A stretch of DNA of 64,000 nucleotides, from the NCBI GenBank assembly GCA_006503475.1, contig RSEH01000140.1, forward strand, positions 62,001-126,000, read 5' to 3'. Numbering within the stretch: position 1 is the stretch's first letter; each line of letters opens with the position of its first letter. The notes under the pieces were generated by a model, which was given only the letters and a program-made list of their open reading frames with translations, made no database searches and was not told the origin of the DNA. Below, piece after piece: positions 20,114-29,494 of the stretch. Origin of the DNA: Stentor roeselii (taxonomy: Eukaryota > Ciliophora > Heterotrichea > Heterotrichida > Stentoridae). The translations under genes and the position numbers were made by a program.

Positions 20114-20860
20114 CTATACAGGCCTCAAACTAAGCCTTCTCGCATATTCCTTCTCAAACTCTTCAATCTCCTCTAAAATTTCTTTAACCTTATCCCTATC
20201 CACAGAAGCTCCAAACCTCCTTCTTGTATAAGCCCGATCAGTATCTCCAAACACTTTTCTCTGTCCAACTTTACTCCAATCTCCTTTCCTTCCAAAAGCA
20301 TATCTTTCATCATTCCTTTCAAATTTTCCCCTTCTTGCACTTTCATCAGCCGAAAAGTTTTTTTCAGTAAGCAAGACAGGTTCAAGCGATTCAGTAAAAT
20401 TAACAACATTCAAAGTATTCAGTTTTTTATACAATTCATTCATCTTGATCATTGGAAAGTTCTGAGTATTCGGCCTTCTCTGAGGTGAACACGACCTTCT
20501 AGCAGAAAGATTGAAAAATTGCTTTGCTTTGGCCTGAATCTATTTTTTCCTTACTTTAAATCTTTCAGCTTTGCGGTCAACAAGTCTTTGTCTTGACTCG
20601 ATTTTTCCTTTTGCAGCTTTTTCTTCATGAATTCTGGTCCTTTCAGTTGATTCTAGAAGTGAGATGTGGTTAGGACCATTGGGACCTGAAAGGTAAGACT
20701 GATGAGGGTCGATGTAGTATTTTGAGACTTTTGGACTTGAGAGGTATTTTGAGTTCCAAGAGTTGCCGAAATGTTTGTAATAATCGTAGGATTTTTTTAT
20801 AGGACTTTGGGGAAGGCTTTCGAGGTGAAGCTTTAAAAGAGTTTTTTCGGGTTTGTTCAT
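20114..20860 (-). CDS. unknown protein with one 15-nt intron
   Basis: 243 residues after removing the intron at 20540-20554, not recognised. The first exon (about 100 residues) has the motif YDYYKHFGNSWNSKYLSSP and then a basic coiled-coil stretch (EEKAAKGKIESRQRLVDRK). The second exon has basic SARRSCSPQRRP, a charged middle and a C-terminal helix (DKVKEILEEIEEFEKEYARR). No TM. Without splicing the frame stops at 20540; with it, the exons join in phase 0 without an internal stop. The start ATG (20860) is 10 nt after the stop of the coiled-coil gene upstream. Confidence 0.75.
20540..20554 (-). other. 15-nt intron
   Basis: Coding-strand GTAAGGAAAAAATAG, phase 0, containing the in-frame TAG. 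Removal joins ...AERFK to IQAKAKQFF and keeps the frame open for 144 further codons. The second exon has no convincing start or promoter of its own. Confidence 0.85.
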
Positions 20861-20870
20861 TAAGAATTAT

Positions 20871-22214
20871 TTAATCATTAAATTTACATGGGATTGGAAA
20901 AGACATGATTTTATGAAGAGCGGATTCAACGTCGTTTTGTTGTTGGAATAAAGCTTGACGCTCGAATAGGATTTTTTTTCGGTGAAATTCGAGTCTTTTT
21001 CTTTCTTCTTGCGTTATTAGCTTGATTTTGCTTAGTCTCATGTCTTTTTCGGCGATTTCTAGTTTTAGCTTATTTAGGAGTTTTGAGGTTTCGAAGTTTT
21101 TTTGACTAGCTTTCTGAAAGGCGTAAGCCATTTTCTGATTTCCAAAAGATTCAATCCAAGTCTCCTGGAGATATTTTTCATATTCATTAAGTTCTTTAAA
21201 CTTCTGATCATAAAACTGACTAAGTTCCCTAAAATAGTTCAAAACATAAGCCTCTTTATTAGAAAATTGTCCAAGACTTTCATTAAAAAGTTTTTTTTTT
21301 GCATAATACTGCAAAGTGACATCTTTAGACTCATTTTCTTCAATCAAAGAGTCTTTGCAGTACTGTTGTTTGACAACTTTTTCCAAATTATTCAGCATTC
21401 TCGAGATACTTCCTTGAAACGAGGCAGTTTCAGTGAAATACGAGTTATCACTTTGATCACTACACGAGCAAGTCCTTTTAGTTTTAACAGGAGTTGAATG
21501 ATGCGATTCAGGTTTTTTATCAATTTCACTGAATTTCGACATGTATTCAACTTTAAGTATTTCCAGAAACTCAAGCTTTTCCATCAGTTTTTCCTCGATT
21601 TCCATGACTTTCTCTTGTTTTTTACTGTAGCTTAAAATCGTGACGTCTAATTCTGCTTTTTTTTTAATTAACTGAAGGGCTAGGTCCAGGTCTTCCAGAT
21701 CCTGCCTTTCTTTACAGGTGTCTTCGAAGTACTTTGACTTGATCTCTCTTGGGAAATAAACGATTTTTTCATGTTTTTCAGCTGATTGCATGAAAAAAGA
21801 GTCTTTTTTTAACTTAAATATCACAAATTCAGCCTTTTCATTCAAAAACTTCTCAATGTCCAAAGCCAAAGCCTGTAAATTTTCCCTAGAAAATCGTATC
21901 TCAAAAGTAGGATCAAGACTTCGATTAAGTTGTCCAGTTAAATCCTCAACCCTCATCTGAAGTCTATCGTTTTCAGTCATCATTTCTTGAAACTTATCAA
22001 AAAGTCGAGGCGATTCAGAAGGTAAATTCTGTGAAAACTCAGGAAAATTTTCATGAATATCTAAAAAACTTTCAGTGAACGAGTTAATTGGTGAGATGAA
22101 AGAAAACGGTTCATGATTAGTCTTAGAAACATTAAGATCATGAATAAGTTTGTGAATAGCTTCATTAATATGGTCAAGTTTGCATTCAACGTTGTCAGCT
22201 TCAGATTTTTCCAT
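20871..22214 (-). CDS. coiled-coil protein of unknown function
   Basis: 447 residues, not recognised. Long coiled-coil stretches at about 75-100, 165-235 and 330-430, separated by a Ser/Thr-rich linker with CSCSDQSDNS (about 248-260). No TM or signal peptide. Such proteins in ciliates are often cytoskeletal or centriolar; no motif proves this. The start ATG is at 22214, 18 nt after the stop of the voltage-sensor/PDE gene, and its stop is 10 nt before the next start. Confidence 0.75.
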   Translation of the reverse strand: MEKSEADNVECKLDHINEAIHKLIHDLNVSKTNHEPFSFISPINSFTESFLDIHENFPEFSQNLPSESPRLFDKFQEMMTENDRLQMRVEDLTGQLNRSLDPTFEIRFSRENLQALALDIEKFLNEKAEFVIFKLKKDSFFMQSAEKHEKIVYFPREIKSKYFEDTCKERQDLEDLDLALQLIKKKAELDVTILSYSKKQEKVMEIEEKLMEKLEFLEILKVEYMSKFSEIDKKPESHHSTPVKTKRTCSCSDQSDNSYFTETASFQGSISRMLNNLEKVVKQQYCKDSLIEENESKDVTLQYYAKKKLFNESLGQFSNKEAYVLNYFRELSQFYDQKFKELNEYEKYLQETWIESFGNQKMAYAFQKASQKNFETSKLLNKLKLEIAEKDMRLSKIKLITQEERKRLEFHRKKILFERQALFQQQNDVESALHKIMSFPIPCKFND

Positions 22215-22232
22215 GTTATATAAAGTAAACTA

Positions 22233-24908
22233 TTACCTCCTTCTTCGTTTTTCAGGAGGAGGGACTTCGAAGTCTTCTTCGTCGTTTTTCGGGATTTGGT
22301 CTGACTTTTGCTTGAGGATTTCCTTGTTTTCTAATAGGCCCAGGGTGTAAACGTCTTCGCGGATGTCAGGCAAGAACTCGACCCAAATCACTGTCATCGG
22401 CTCGACGATCACTTCGATGAAGGAAAGTTGGCAAGCGTAGGGATTCGTTTCTTTTCGCTTCATGAAGGGAAGAGTTTCTTCCATGCCTAAGTGGTCTTCG
22501 ATGTCTCCTTGTTGGTAAAACTCCTCCATTATCATACTCATCCATTTTAAGTATAGGTCGTGGGGCTGCATTGGGTTACCGTAGTCGGATATTCGCATCG
22601 CCATGTTCATTAGGATCTGTTTTTCTTTCTCGTTGTTAGGGAAGTTGGGCACTCCACGATAATTCTTAAAACTTCCAATAGTCTCTTCCTGAAACTTCAA
22701 GTCAGTACTAAAGACCATCTTGATAATGCTCGTCCTTAACACCCAGTACTGATCTTCAGTCAATGCGATGGTGATATCACAATTTTGGTCTAAAAGCACA
22801 GCAAAAGCACTTGCGAGATGATGGTTCTCCAGAACTGACACATCATTATAACGAATCGCTTTATTATGCTTTTTCTTGATCAAAAACTCATTGTTTACCC
22901 CAGGGTGTTGAAAGTCATGAATCACGCTCGCCAATAATGCCGCCATAATGTCCAGATCTGAGATGTACTTCATTAAATTGCCTGAAAGAATGAAGTAGTT
23001 GAAACGATGAGTCACGTCTATTGCATGAATCGCGTTGTGGTAAGGGTTAGAACTTGAATAACCTTCGAAAATCGCAGTGCAGAAACTTTTTAATGACGCT
23101 AGAGGCACTTCGAACTTACTTGTTATGTGGTAACTGTTGAAGAGCTTGAATATCATGCAGGAGATTATTTGGTTACCGCAGATTTCGAAGAATTTAAAGG
23201 CGTCGAAACGCCATTTGCTGATATCGTCGAAGATCTTTTCAAGGTCGTAGTAGGCTTTGGTTTCTAGAACGATGTGCTGCTTGAACTCTTCTTCCATCAT
23301 ATTCTTGTTTTCAGTCAGGTCATTCCCTCTTTTGCGTTCAAACAAATAATCATCCAAATCACGATCAAACCATTGAAGTGGGTCATTTGCAGACTTGGTA
23401 GCTTGAGCAATCCACTTTCTAGCCTCAGCATCCTGTGACTGTTGTCCAGACCCTTTTTCAACCTTCTGATCCATAGAAACATCATAAAGTTTGTTATTTT
23501 CAATAACCTCAATAGCCCATCCAAGTTCTTTTTTCTGTCGAAAGTTAAGTTTTTTCTCATTTTTCAAATTTTTCAAAATCGCTAAAGTTTCCTCTAAAGC
23601 CGTAGCATATCCGTTATTCGCTCTTTTATTTGCACTGACCTTTCTGAGCACAATGATAAGTCGAACCAGTCTCAACAGTCTAAGAACAGCAAGTCCTCTG
23701 GCGCTGAACTGAAGGAAAAAAATGATAAAAGAGGCTAAAACGACGATAGTATCAAAAACATTGAAAACATCAGCGTAAAACTGAAAGCCCTGGACAAAGA
23801 GATTCACAATAATCTCAGTTAAAAAAATCGTAATAAAAGCCTGGTCGATATTATCCGTATAAACCCTATCAGAAACCGTTAACTGTCCCTGTATACTAAG
23901 AACAATCAACACAAACACCGCATAAACCAACAGTAAAGCAATAGAAAATCTCTTGTAAAACAAACTTTCAATGATTTTACTACAAGTTTTCCGCAAGCTT
24001 ATTAAAAACTTGTCTTTTCTCTCATTTTGCCATTTTTCATCTACGTACTCGTCTTCTGTGACTTTAAGATAACCGCATCGCCGAAGGAGGAAGTACCAGA
24101 CCCCCAAGTGAAAAATAAGACTTTTGGACTGGTCGATTGTGAAGGCGACTGCGAAAGTAATCCAAAGTTCCTGAGCGTAGCCGAAGGTCAGGATCAGGCT
24201 GGACTTCCAGATGACCAGCAGGACTAGGATCAGACTTATTATCACGATGAAGATTTGAAGAGAACACTTCCAGATTCCACGGTTCATCTCTTCGATGTGC
24301 TCGTTTTTCACGTGGATTGTGTAGATTATTAGGAAGGTGTAAAGGTATTGGAAGATGTTCGCTATTGCTATTGAAATGAATACGAAACCGATGTCGAAAT
24401 CACCACCGCTACCGTTTACACGGTTTGGAAGGTAGAGGTCTTCACAGTCTTCTTTTGATGATACGCAGACTATGTAGTTTCCAGATTCAGGATCACTTAA
24501 AATCGATTTATCAAAGCAAACATCTAATCTTTCCCTCCTGCTACTATCATGTTTACTATCTTGAAAATCCTTATAATCATCAATATACCCTTTGCATTTC
24601 TCATAACTATCAGTATCCTTAGCAGGTTGATAATAAAGATAAATCTCTTTATAAGTATTTCCCTTGACCTTAATTTCCTGATCCAAGTAACCGCAATTCA
24701 AAGTAGGATAATTGTCTTCATTACAGCTTGAATAGCACTTAGATCGTTTTTGACATTGATAGTAATACCGATCAATATCATTCCCGAATAGAAAACAAAT
24801 GACACAGACCAAAATAAGCTGAAGAATCAAGAACCGGGAAAGCCTTATGCAAAAAGGGTATCTTTCTTTCACTGGAACATGAAGCTCTTCTTCCCAGGTC
24901 CAAATCAT
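22233..24908 (-). CDS. voltage-sensor domain fused to a cyclic-nucleotide phosphodiesterase
   Basis: 891 residues. A TM helix (about 25-42), a cysteine-rich loop (about 50-165, ten or so Cys) and three further TM segments (about 175-285) precede a four-helix voltage-sensor-like unit: S1 about 317-337, S2 about 352-378 with acidic residues, S3 about 383-399 with Asp, S4 about 402-421 with spaced arginines (RGLAVLRLLRLVRLIIVLRK). No pore helices follow. A linker leads to a class I PDE catalytic domain (about 540-850) with YHNAIHAIDV, HDFQHPGVNN, LENHH, SDYGNP, the QGD segment and the CQLSFI glutamine, so the metal ligands look complete. Expected role: hydrolysis of cAMP or cGMP at a membrane, possibly voltage controlled (inference). 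The tail is basic (KRRRR). First of three closely spaced minus-strand genes. Confidence 0.88.
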   Translation of the reverse strand: MIWTWEEELHVPVKERYPFCIRLSRFLILQLILVCVICFLFGNDIDRYYYQCQKRSKCYSSCNEDNYPTLNCGYLDQEIKVKGNTYKEIYLYYQPAKDTDSYEKCKGYIDDYKDFQDSKHDSSRRERLDVCFDKSILSDPESGNYIVCVSSKEDCEDLYLPNRVNGSGGDFDIGFVFISIAIANIFQYLYTFLIIYTIHVKNEHIEEMNRGIWKCSLQIFIVIISLILVLLVIWKSSLILTFGYAQELWITFAVAFTIDQSKSLIFHLGVWYFLLRRCGYLKVTEDEYVDEKWQNERKDKFLISLRKTCSKIIESLFYKRFSIALLLVYAVFVLIVLSIQGQLTVSDRVYTDNIDQAFITIFLTEIIVNLFVQGFQFYADVFNVFDTIVVLASFIIFFLQFSARGLAVLRLLRLVRLIIVLRKVSANKRANNGYATALEETLAILKNLKNEKKLNFRQKKELGWAIEVIENNKLYDVSMDQKVEKGSGQQSQDAEARKWIAQATKSANDPLQWFDRDLDDYLFERKRGNDLTENKNMMEEEFKQHIVLETKAYYDLEKIFDDISKWRFDAFKFFEICGNQIISCMIFKLFNSYHITSKFEVPLASLKSFCTAIFEGYSSSNPYHNAIHAIDVTHRFNYFILSGNLMKYISDLDIMAALLASVIHDFQHPGVNNEFLIKKKHNKAIRYNDVSVLENHHLASAFAVLLDQNCDITIALTEDQYWVLRTSIIKMVFSTDLKFQEETIGSFKNYRGVPNFPNNEKEKQILMNMAMRISDYGNPMQPHDLYLKWMSMIMEEFYQQGDIEDHLGMEETLPFMKRKETNPYACQLSFIEVIVEPMTVIWVEFLPDIREDVYTLGLLENKEILKQKSDQIPKNDEEDFEVPPPEKRRRR

Positions 24909-24965
24909 GTCATGAGACGAGATGAGGTGACTTTTTAACCTGGGAACATTGTATCGAGTTTCCTT

Positions 24966-25018
24966 GTTGACGACCCTGACGACCCACTAAGTAAGGAGTA
25001 CCATTTGATGAATTATTA
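24966..25018. promoter_or_regulatory. repeated intergenic element, copy 2
   Basis: TGACGACCCTG (24968-24978) is followed at once by a second GACGACCC, then TAAGGAG (24992-24998) and TGATGAATTATT (25006-25017). Same block order as at 4886-4931. Located 58 bp upstream of the voltage-sensor/PDE start and about 110 bp upstream of the divergent kelch-like gene. Confidence 0.45.
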
Positions 25019-25126
25019 GAAAAAGGTTTAGGGAAATTCATGTATCATCGAGAAATGAATTTAAAGGATTGTTTTGTTTTATTATTAGGGTTAAGGATGG
25101 TTTTGTCGTTTAAAATACAGTAATAA

Positions 25127-26233
25127 ATGGGAAGCTGCTGCTCTTTAGTAGAAACCAGAAACAAAATTAGTTTACCTTTAAAACCTGAGAAGTTATATTA
25201 TTTGCAGAGGAAGACTGGAAGATTGTTTTTGATTGATGGTGGAAAATTTATTAAACTTAATCTACCCAGGGTTAAAGTTAATAAATCTTGTGCTATTGGG
25301 TACCTCTCGGATGGAAATATTATTATTGCTGGTGGGATTAGGATGAATGGAAGGATGTCTTCTGATGTTTTGTTTATTAATACTGTGTCGTTGACTGTGC
25401 AGGAATATCCTTCTTTAGCAAAGCCTTGTAAGGCAGGTTCGATACATCAGATTGGTTTTTATATTTACTATATTTCTTCTGATCTTACCGAACCTCATCA
25501 AAAATTTGTTCATCACAAATGGGAACTAATCAACTGTGAATCAATAGACCTTCACTCTTCATCAGTCTTAGTTCAAAATAAAATGATTTACTTTCTTTGC
25601 GGATTGAAACCGAATGGTAAGCCTACCAAAAAGCTTTATTCTTTGGACATTATGCAAAGTAGTAAGTATGTTTTGGCAAAGCATAAAGTAAACTTCAAAC
25701 TTTACAACCCCATAGCTTATTCAGCCTACGACTTCGTCATTGTTGGTGGTGGGCAAAATCTTGACAGAACATTTAATTCCAACTTTTTCATACAAAAGAA
25801 CTGGGAATGGGTGGAGATCATTGGAAAGAATGTAGAACTAGAGGATTATCCTTGTGTTTATGAAAATCTGACATGTTTCTTTTTTGGGAAACATCGAAAA
25901 ATTGTATCAGTTGACAGGTTTCTGAAAATTTCAGTCACAACTGATCCGAACTTTAAACCCCGTTCAAAAACTCAAGACCCGAAACCAAAACCTAAGAAAT
26001 ATCGGAAAAACAGTATTTACCTTCAAGAAAGTCTAAACAATTACACTGAACCATTCAAAAGCATTGGGTCTAAAGACCCTCTGGATTCACTACACTCTTC
26101 AAGCGAAGAGATTCAAGACTCATCAAAGACTTTTCAGAGTTTTTCTCAAAGTCTTCTTCCAAGCCCAAGAACTAAAAGTGGAAGTACTTCGAACTTCCAA
26201 ATAGCTCTTCACAAAATAACCCATAATAAATAA
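25127..26233 (+). CDS. N-myristoylated kelch-like protein
   Basis: 368 residues. MGSCCS at the N-terminus fits myristoylation plus double palmitoylation. Residues about 20-270 form weak kelch-like blades (NIIIAGGIRMNG, MIYFLCGLKPNG, FVIVGGGQNL), with fewer full motifs than the kelch gene at 1250. The C-terminal 100 residues are basic and then Ser-rich, likely disordered. A membrane-tethered propeller scaffold is the simplest reading. The TAA stop overlaps the ATG of the next gene by one base (TAATG). Confidence 0.75.
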   Translation: MGSCCSLVETRNKISLPLKPEKLYYLQRKTGRLFLIDGGKFIKLNLPRVKVNKSCAIGYLSDGNIIIAGGIRMNGRMSSDVLFINTVSLTVQEYPSLAKPCKAGSIHQIGFYIYYISSDLTEPHQKFVHHKWELINCESIDLHSSSVLVQNKMIYFLCGLKPNGKPTKKLYSLDIMQSSKYVLAKHKVNFKLYNPIAYSAYDFVIVGGGQNLDRTFNSNFFIQKNWEWVEIIGKNVELEDYPCVYENLTCFFFGKHRKIVSVDRFLKISVTTDPNFKPRSKTQDPKPKPKKYRKNSIYLQESLNNYTEPFKSIGSKDPLDSLHSSSEEIQDSSKTFQSFSQSLLPSPRTKSGSTSNFQIALHKITHNK

Positions 26234-26874
26234 TGTTCAGTACTTTAGGTATGAGAGCTATGATCGCAAATATATCAGTTGCAGCAATGGGCGGGCTTCA
26301 ACTAATAGGCTATTACATCATAATGCCTAAGGCAATTATGCAAAATTTCAAAATGACAACCTTAGAAGAAAAGAAAAACTTATCAGAGCCAGTTTTAGTA
26401 AATTATGAAGGCCATAAGTTCATCTTCAAGCATCGAGGAGGTATAAAAGCTGCAGAATCTCTTATCTATGACACATTCGACAATAGCAAACTTCTGAAAA
26501 GAGCAGTTTTTTGTCAATTCCTTACAAGCATCAGCACAACAATTGGATTTGCCAAACAAAGAAGGTTCATGTTGCCCGTGACTTTTTTAGCCTGCTTCGC
26601 TAATTGTTCTCTCGTTTTTCCAATTTATAGCAGCGCGTTTAATTTGATGAAGTTAAGCAAATTTGTATTGGCAGGCGATGATCATGTCTGGGAAGATTTA
26701 AATGAAGCCAGGTATGCTCAGAGAATTTTAGAAGTTTTTGACCCGGTGTATTATAATGCAAAGATTTTTGGAATGTTGGGAAGCCTTGCGGTGATGATTT
26801 ATTGTACTCCTTTCTTGGGGGCATTGGTTGGTGGGCTTGGAGTAGGTGTTTCAGTCGACAAACTTTTACAATAA
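26233..26874 (+). CDS. small multi-pass membrane protein, unknown
   Basis: 213 residues with about four hydrophobic segments (about 10-30, 100-115, 120-145, 185-205; the last is glycine-rich, GALVGGLGVGVSV). Not recognised; a mitochondrial membrane protein is possible but unproven. ATG at 26233 overlaps the previous stop by one base; an internal Met 6 codons later (26251) is an alternative. The stop is only 2 nt from the stop of the convergent gene. Confidence 0.65.
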   Translation: MFSTLGMRAMIANISVAAMGGLQLIGYYIIMPKAIMQNFKMTTLEEKKNLSEPVLVNYEGHKFIFKHRGGIKAAESLIYDTFDNSKLLKRAVFCQFLTSISTTIGFAKQRRFMLPVTFLACFANCSLVFPIYSSAFNLMKLSKFVLAGDDHVWEDLNEARYAQRILEVFDPVYYNAKIFGMLGSLAVMIYCTPFLGALVGGLGVGVSVDKLLQ

Positions 26875-26876
26875 TT

Positions 26877-27566
26877 CTAGAAGATGCTTTTAAATTTAGA
26901 TTTATTTCGATTAGGTTGAGAAAGTCTCTGCACCAGCATCTCATGTTGAGGTGAATTTTTAGATTTTTTCATATCAGTGATGACCTCTTTCCTATAACTT
27001 TTCTGATACTTTTTTTCATATCCTTTAGACGCCAAGTCTTTAGTAATCCCTGAGAATTCGAAGTCTCCATTGATTTTATTGATCTCTTGATTCAAGTTTT
27101 TTATTTTTTTCTGTGGTTTTGAAATCACGATTTTCTTTTGTTTTGATGATTTTTTGATTGTTTTTACCAGGTCTTGATAAATTGAATGAATTTTTTTTAT
27201 TGATGTTTTTGGTGAAAGTGACAGTAACTTTGTTGGAGAACCTGAATAAAAATTTGGCTGAGTGGATCCTTTGAAACTCGAAGATTTTCTCTCAGTTATT
27301 CTTCGGAATTTTTCAATGATTACAGGTTCTGGTATCGGCTTTGGACTCTGATGGTTTGTGTTGAGGACTACTGGGGTTTTCGAGTCGGATAAGATGATTT
27401 TTTTTGGTTTTGTGAACTTTTCGGTGAAGATTAAATCGTTGTTTACAATTTTTGTGTCGATTTTTGAAAGAAGTTGTCGGGTGGATGTGTTTGACCTTAG
27501 GAGAAATTTTTCCATTTGAAGTTTTACCTTTGCATCGATGTTTGCTGGAGAGGATGGAGAAGACAT
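26877..27566 (-). CDS. unknown basic protein, paralogue A
   Basis: 229 residues, not recognised, but clearly related to the gene at 63109. The shared N-terminal block is QMEKFLLRSNTS-RQLLSKI then KIVNNDLIF-EKF-KPKKI (about residues 17-60); the shared C-terminal block is YEKKYQKSYRKEVITDMKK. The middle is basic, Ser/Pro-rich and different. No TM or signal peptide. Converges with the 26233 gene with 2 nt between stops, so the 3' untranslated regions must overlap or be almost absent. Confidence 0.75.
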   Translation of the reverse strand: MSSPSSPANIDAKVKLQMEKFLLRSNTSTRQLLSKIDTKIVNNDLIFTEKFTKPKKIILSDSKTPVVLNTNHQSPKPIPEPVIIEKFRRITERKSSSFKGSTQPNFYSGSPTKLLSLSPKTSIKKIHSIYQDLVKTIKKSSKQKKIVISKPQKKIKNLNQEINKINGDFEFSGITKDLASKGYEKKYQKSYRKEVITDMKKSKNSPQHEMLVQRLSQPNRNKSKFKSIF

Positions 27567-28129
27567 TTATATGTGAATTGTGCTTACTTAAACCAAATGA
27601 TCATGATTGAATGGCATCAAATATATCCTTATTGTATATGTTTAGTGTTAAAGATCTTTAATCAATCTACATGATATATCATGTTTAAGAAATAATGTAT
27701 TAGATCATATAAAAAATTATGCCTAATTCTTGAAGTTCACTAAATTATCATATCTTAATAAATATTCATTTTATCAATTTCATTCAATTCTAAAACACAG
27801 TTGATTGTTTTCAACAACTCACAGCTAAACTCCCACCTGATTTCAAACTCATCTTCTTTTAATTTTTGTAAATATATAAAAGTAAATTAATTCAGTCAGA
27901 TCCTAGAATAATATTATCCTCAAAGAGTTATTGAAGTAATATTAATTGAAGGCTTTGATAGAGGAATTGATCAAATTACGTTGAGAATGGTAATTTGCAT
28001 CTCTTGATAAGTCTAAACTTTCTCCTAAATCTCCAAACCATCTCTAATCACAACCCACGATCCAACTTCCCAAAGCCCTAAAATCAAATCCAAAAATCCC
28101 CTCTAAAAAATAATCAAATCCAAGCAGTT
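27567..28129. other. divergent intergenic spacer
   Basis: No gene seen. The last 110 nt before the AK8 start are C-rich and nearly G-free, with CCCTAAAAT at 28077-28085. The rest is AT-rich. Confidence 0.6.
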
Positions 28130-29494
28130 ATGGACCAAAAGCGTAAACTTGAATACACCGAGCTTCTCGAAAACTACATCCAAGACCACAACATTTACAA
28201 TTTCTTCCAAGACCTAATCTCAGACCTGATGATAGACAAGCCATCAGAGCCTTTAGACTACCTGATCCACAAAATATCCAAAATGCGGAACCGTCGTCTT
28301 TTCCTAACCGGGAGTTCCAGTCGAGTGCGAAAAGAAGTCTCAAAAGAACTTTCCAACCGATACGGTTTTATCCATCTTTCAGTCGGCGAGCTTCTGCGAG
28401 ACGAAGTCGAGAAAAACGGAAAACTCGCATCTCAAATCATGTCAAGCTGGAAAGAAGGGACTTACGTGAAAGACTCAACAGTGCTCGACCTTCTCTTCCC
28501 AGAGCTAGAAAAGCTTGAGAACGCGAACAAGTCCTACATTCTCGACGGTGCCCCCAGAACCCACCCCCAGGCAATTGCTCTTCAAAGAGCGGGGATAATC
28601 CCTGAAAGACTTGTGGTGGTCAAGGCAAGTGAAGGCTTCTACAAGTCTGAATTTCTAGAACGTCTCGCTTCTTACGCTTCGAGTGACTTGGACTTTGAAG
28701 TCGTTTCTGAAGTGGCTTTTCAGGAATACGAACTTGGGATCAAGGGTGTTGTTGAAGAATACGCATGGCAAAGTAAAGAAGTTTTATGTGATGATAATGG
28801 AATCATTGCTGCTGAAGCTGTTAATAAAATCGTTCTGGCAAAAGGCAGGGGGAAAGTTCCTAGACCTCCTCCTAGGGTGTTAATTGTTGGAGGACCACTT
28901 TCCGGGAAGACTACTCTTACCTCGCTTTTAGCTGATAAGTATGGATTGGTACTCATCGCTGTTAGTGGCTTGGTTGAAGAAGCTATCAAATCTAGAAGTG
29001 AATTAGGAAAAATTGTGAAGGAATATGTGAAAAGTGCAACGAATATACCTGAAAAACTTTTGATTGAACTTGTTAGTCAGAGACTTGCTCAAACTGACTG
29101 TAAGACTAATGGATGGGTTTTAGATGGCTTTCCAGCTACTTATGAACAATGTAGAGCTTTGAAAAATTTTAAAATTTTGCCGAGTAATGTTTTCTTTTTA
29201 GAAACTACTGATAATCTTGTTGTTGAAAGAGCGAAATTTAGGAGAATGGATCCGAAAACTGGAAAAATTTATGGAAAAGAATCGGTTGATGAACCGGATC
29301 TTGTTACACTTGTTGAGGATAATGATGAGAATCTTAGGAATCGAATTCATGCTTGGAGGGAAGAAACTATTAAAATACATTCGGAGTACTCGAAACTTGG
29401 AAAAAGTTTAAAGGCGGAACTTACTCCGAATATTTTAATGGATAATATTTCGGATTCTTTGGAAAGCTCGATACAGCAAGAAGTTAGTCAGTAG
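28130..29494 (+). CDS. AK8: adenylate kinase 8-like protein (two AK domains)
   Basis: 454 residues, close to the ~479 of animal AK8. An N-terminal helical motif (about 18-50, HNIYNFFQDLISDLMIDKP) matches the AK8 N-terminal docking segment. Two adenylate-kinase domains follow (about 54-240 and 248-445). The second has an intact P-loop (GGPLSGKTT), the LDGFP motif and a lid region. The first has LFLTGSSSRVRKE where GxPxSGKT is expected, so the ATP loop is lost there, though LDGAPRT is kept. AK8 acts in cilia in nucleotide balance (family knowledge). ATG at 28130 starts right after the C-rich leader. Confidence 0.9.
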   Translation: MDQKRKLEYTELLENYIQDHNIYNFFQDLISDLMIDKPSEPLDYLIHKISKMRNRRLFLTGSSSRVRKEVSKELSNRYGFIHLSVGELLRDEVEKNGKLASQIMSSWKEGTYVKDSTVLDLLFPELEKLENANKSYILDGAPRTHPQAIALQRAGIIPERLVVVKASEGFYKSEFLERLASYASSDLDFEVVSEVAFQEYELGIKGVVEEYAWQSKEVLCDDNGIIAAEAVNKIVLAKGRGKVPRPPPRVLIVGGPLSGKTTLTSLLADKYGLVLIAVSGLVEEAIKSRSELGKIVKEYVKSATNIPEKLLIELVSQRLAQTDCKTNGWVLDGFPATYEQCRALKNFKILPSNVFFLETTDNLVVERAKFRRMDPKTGKIYGKESVDEPDLVTLVEDNDENLRNRIHAWREETIKIHSEYSKLGKSLKAELTPNILMDNISDSLESSIQQEVSQ

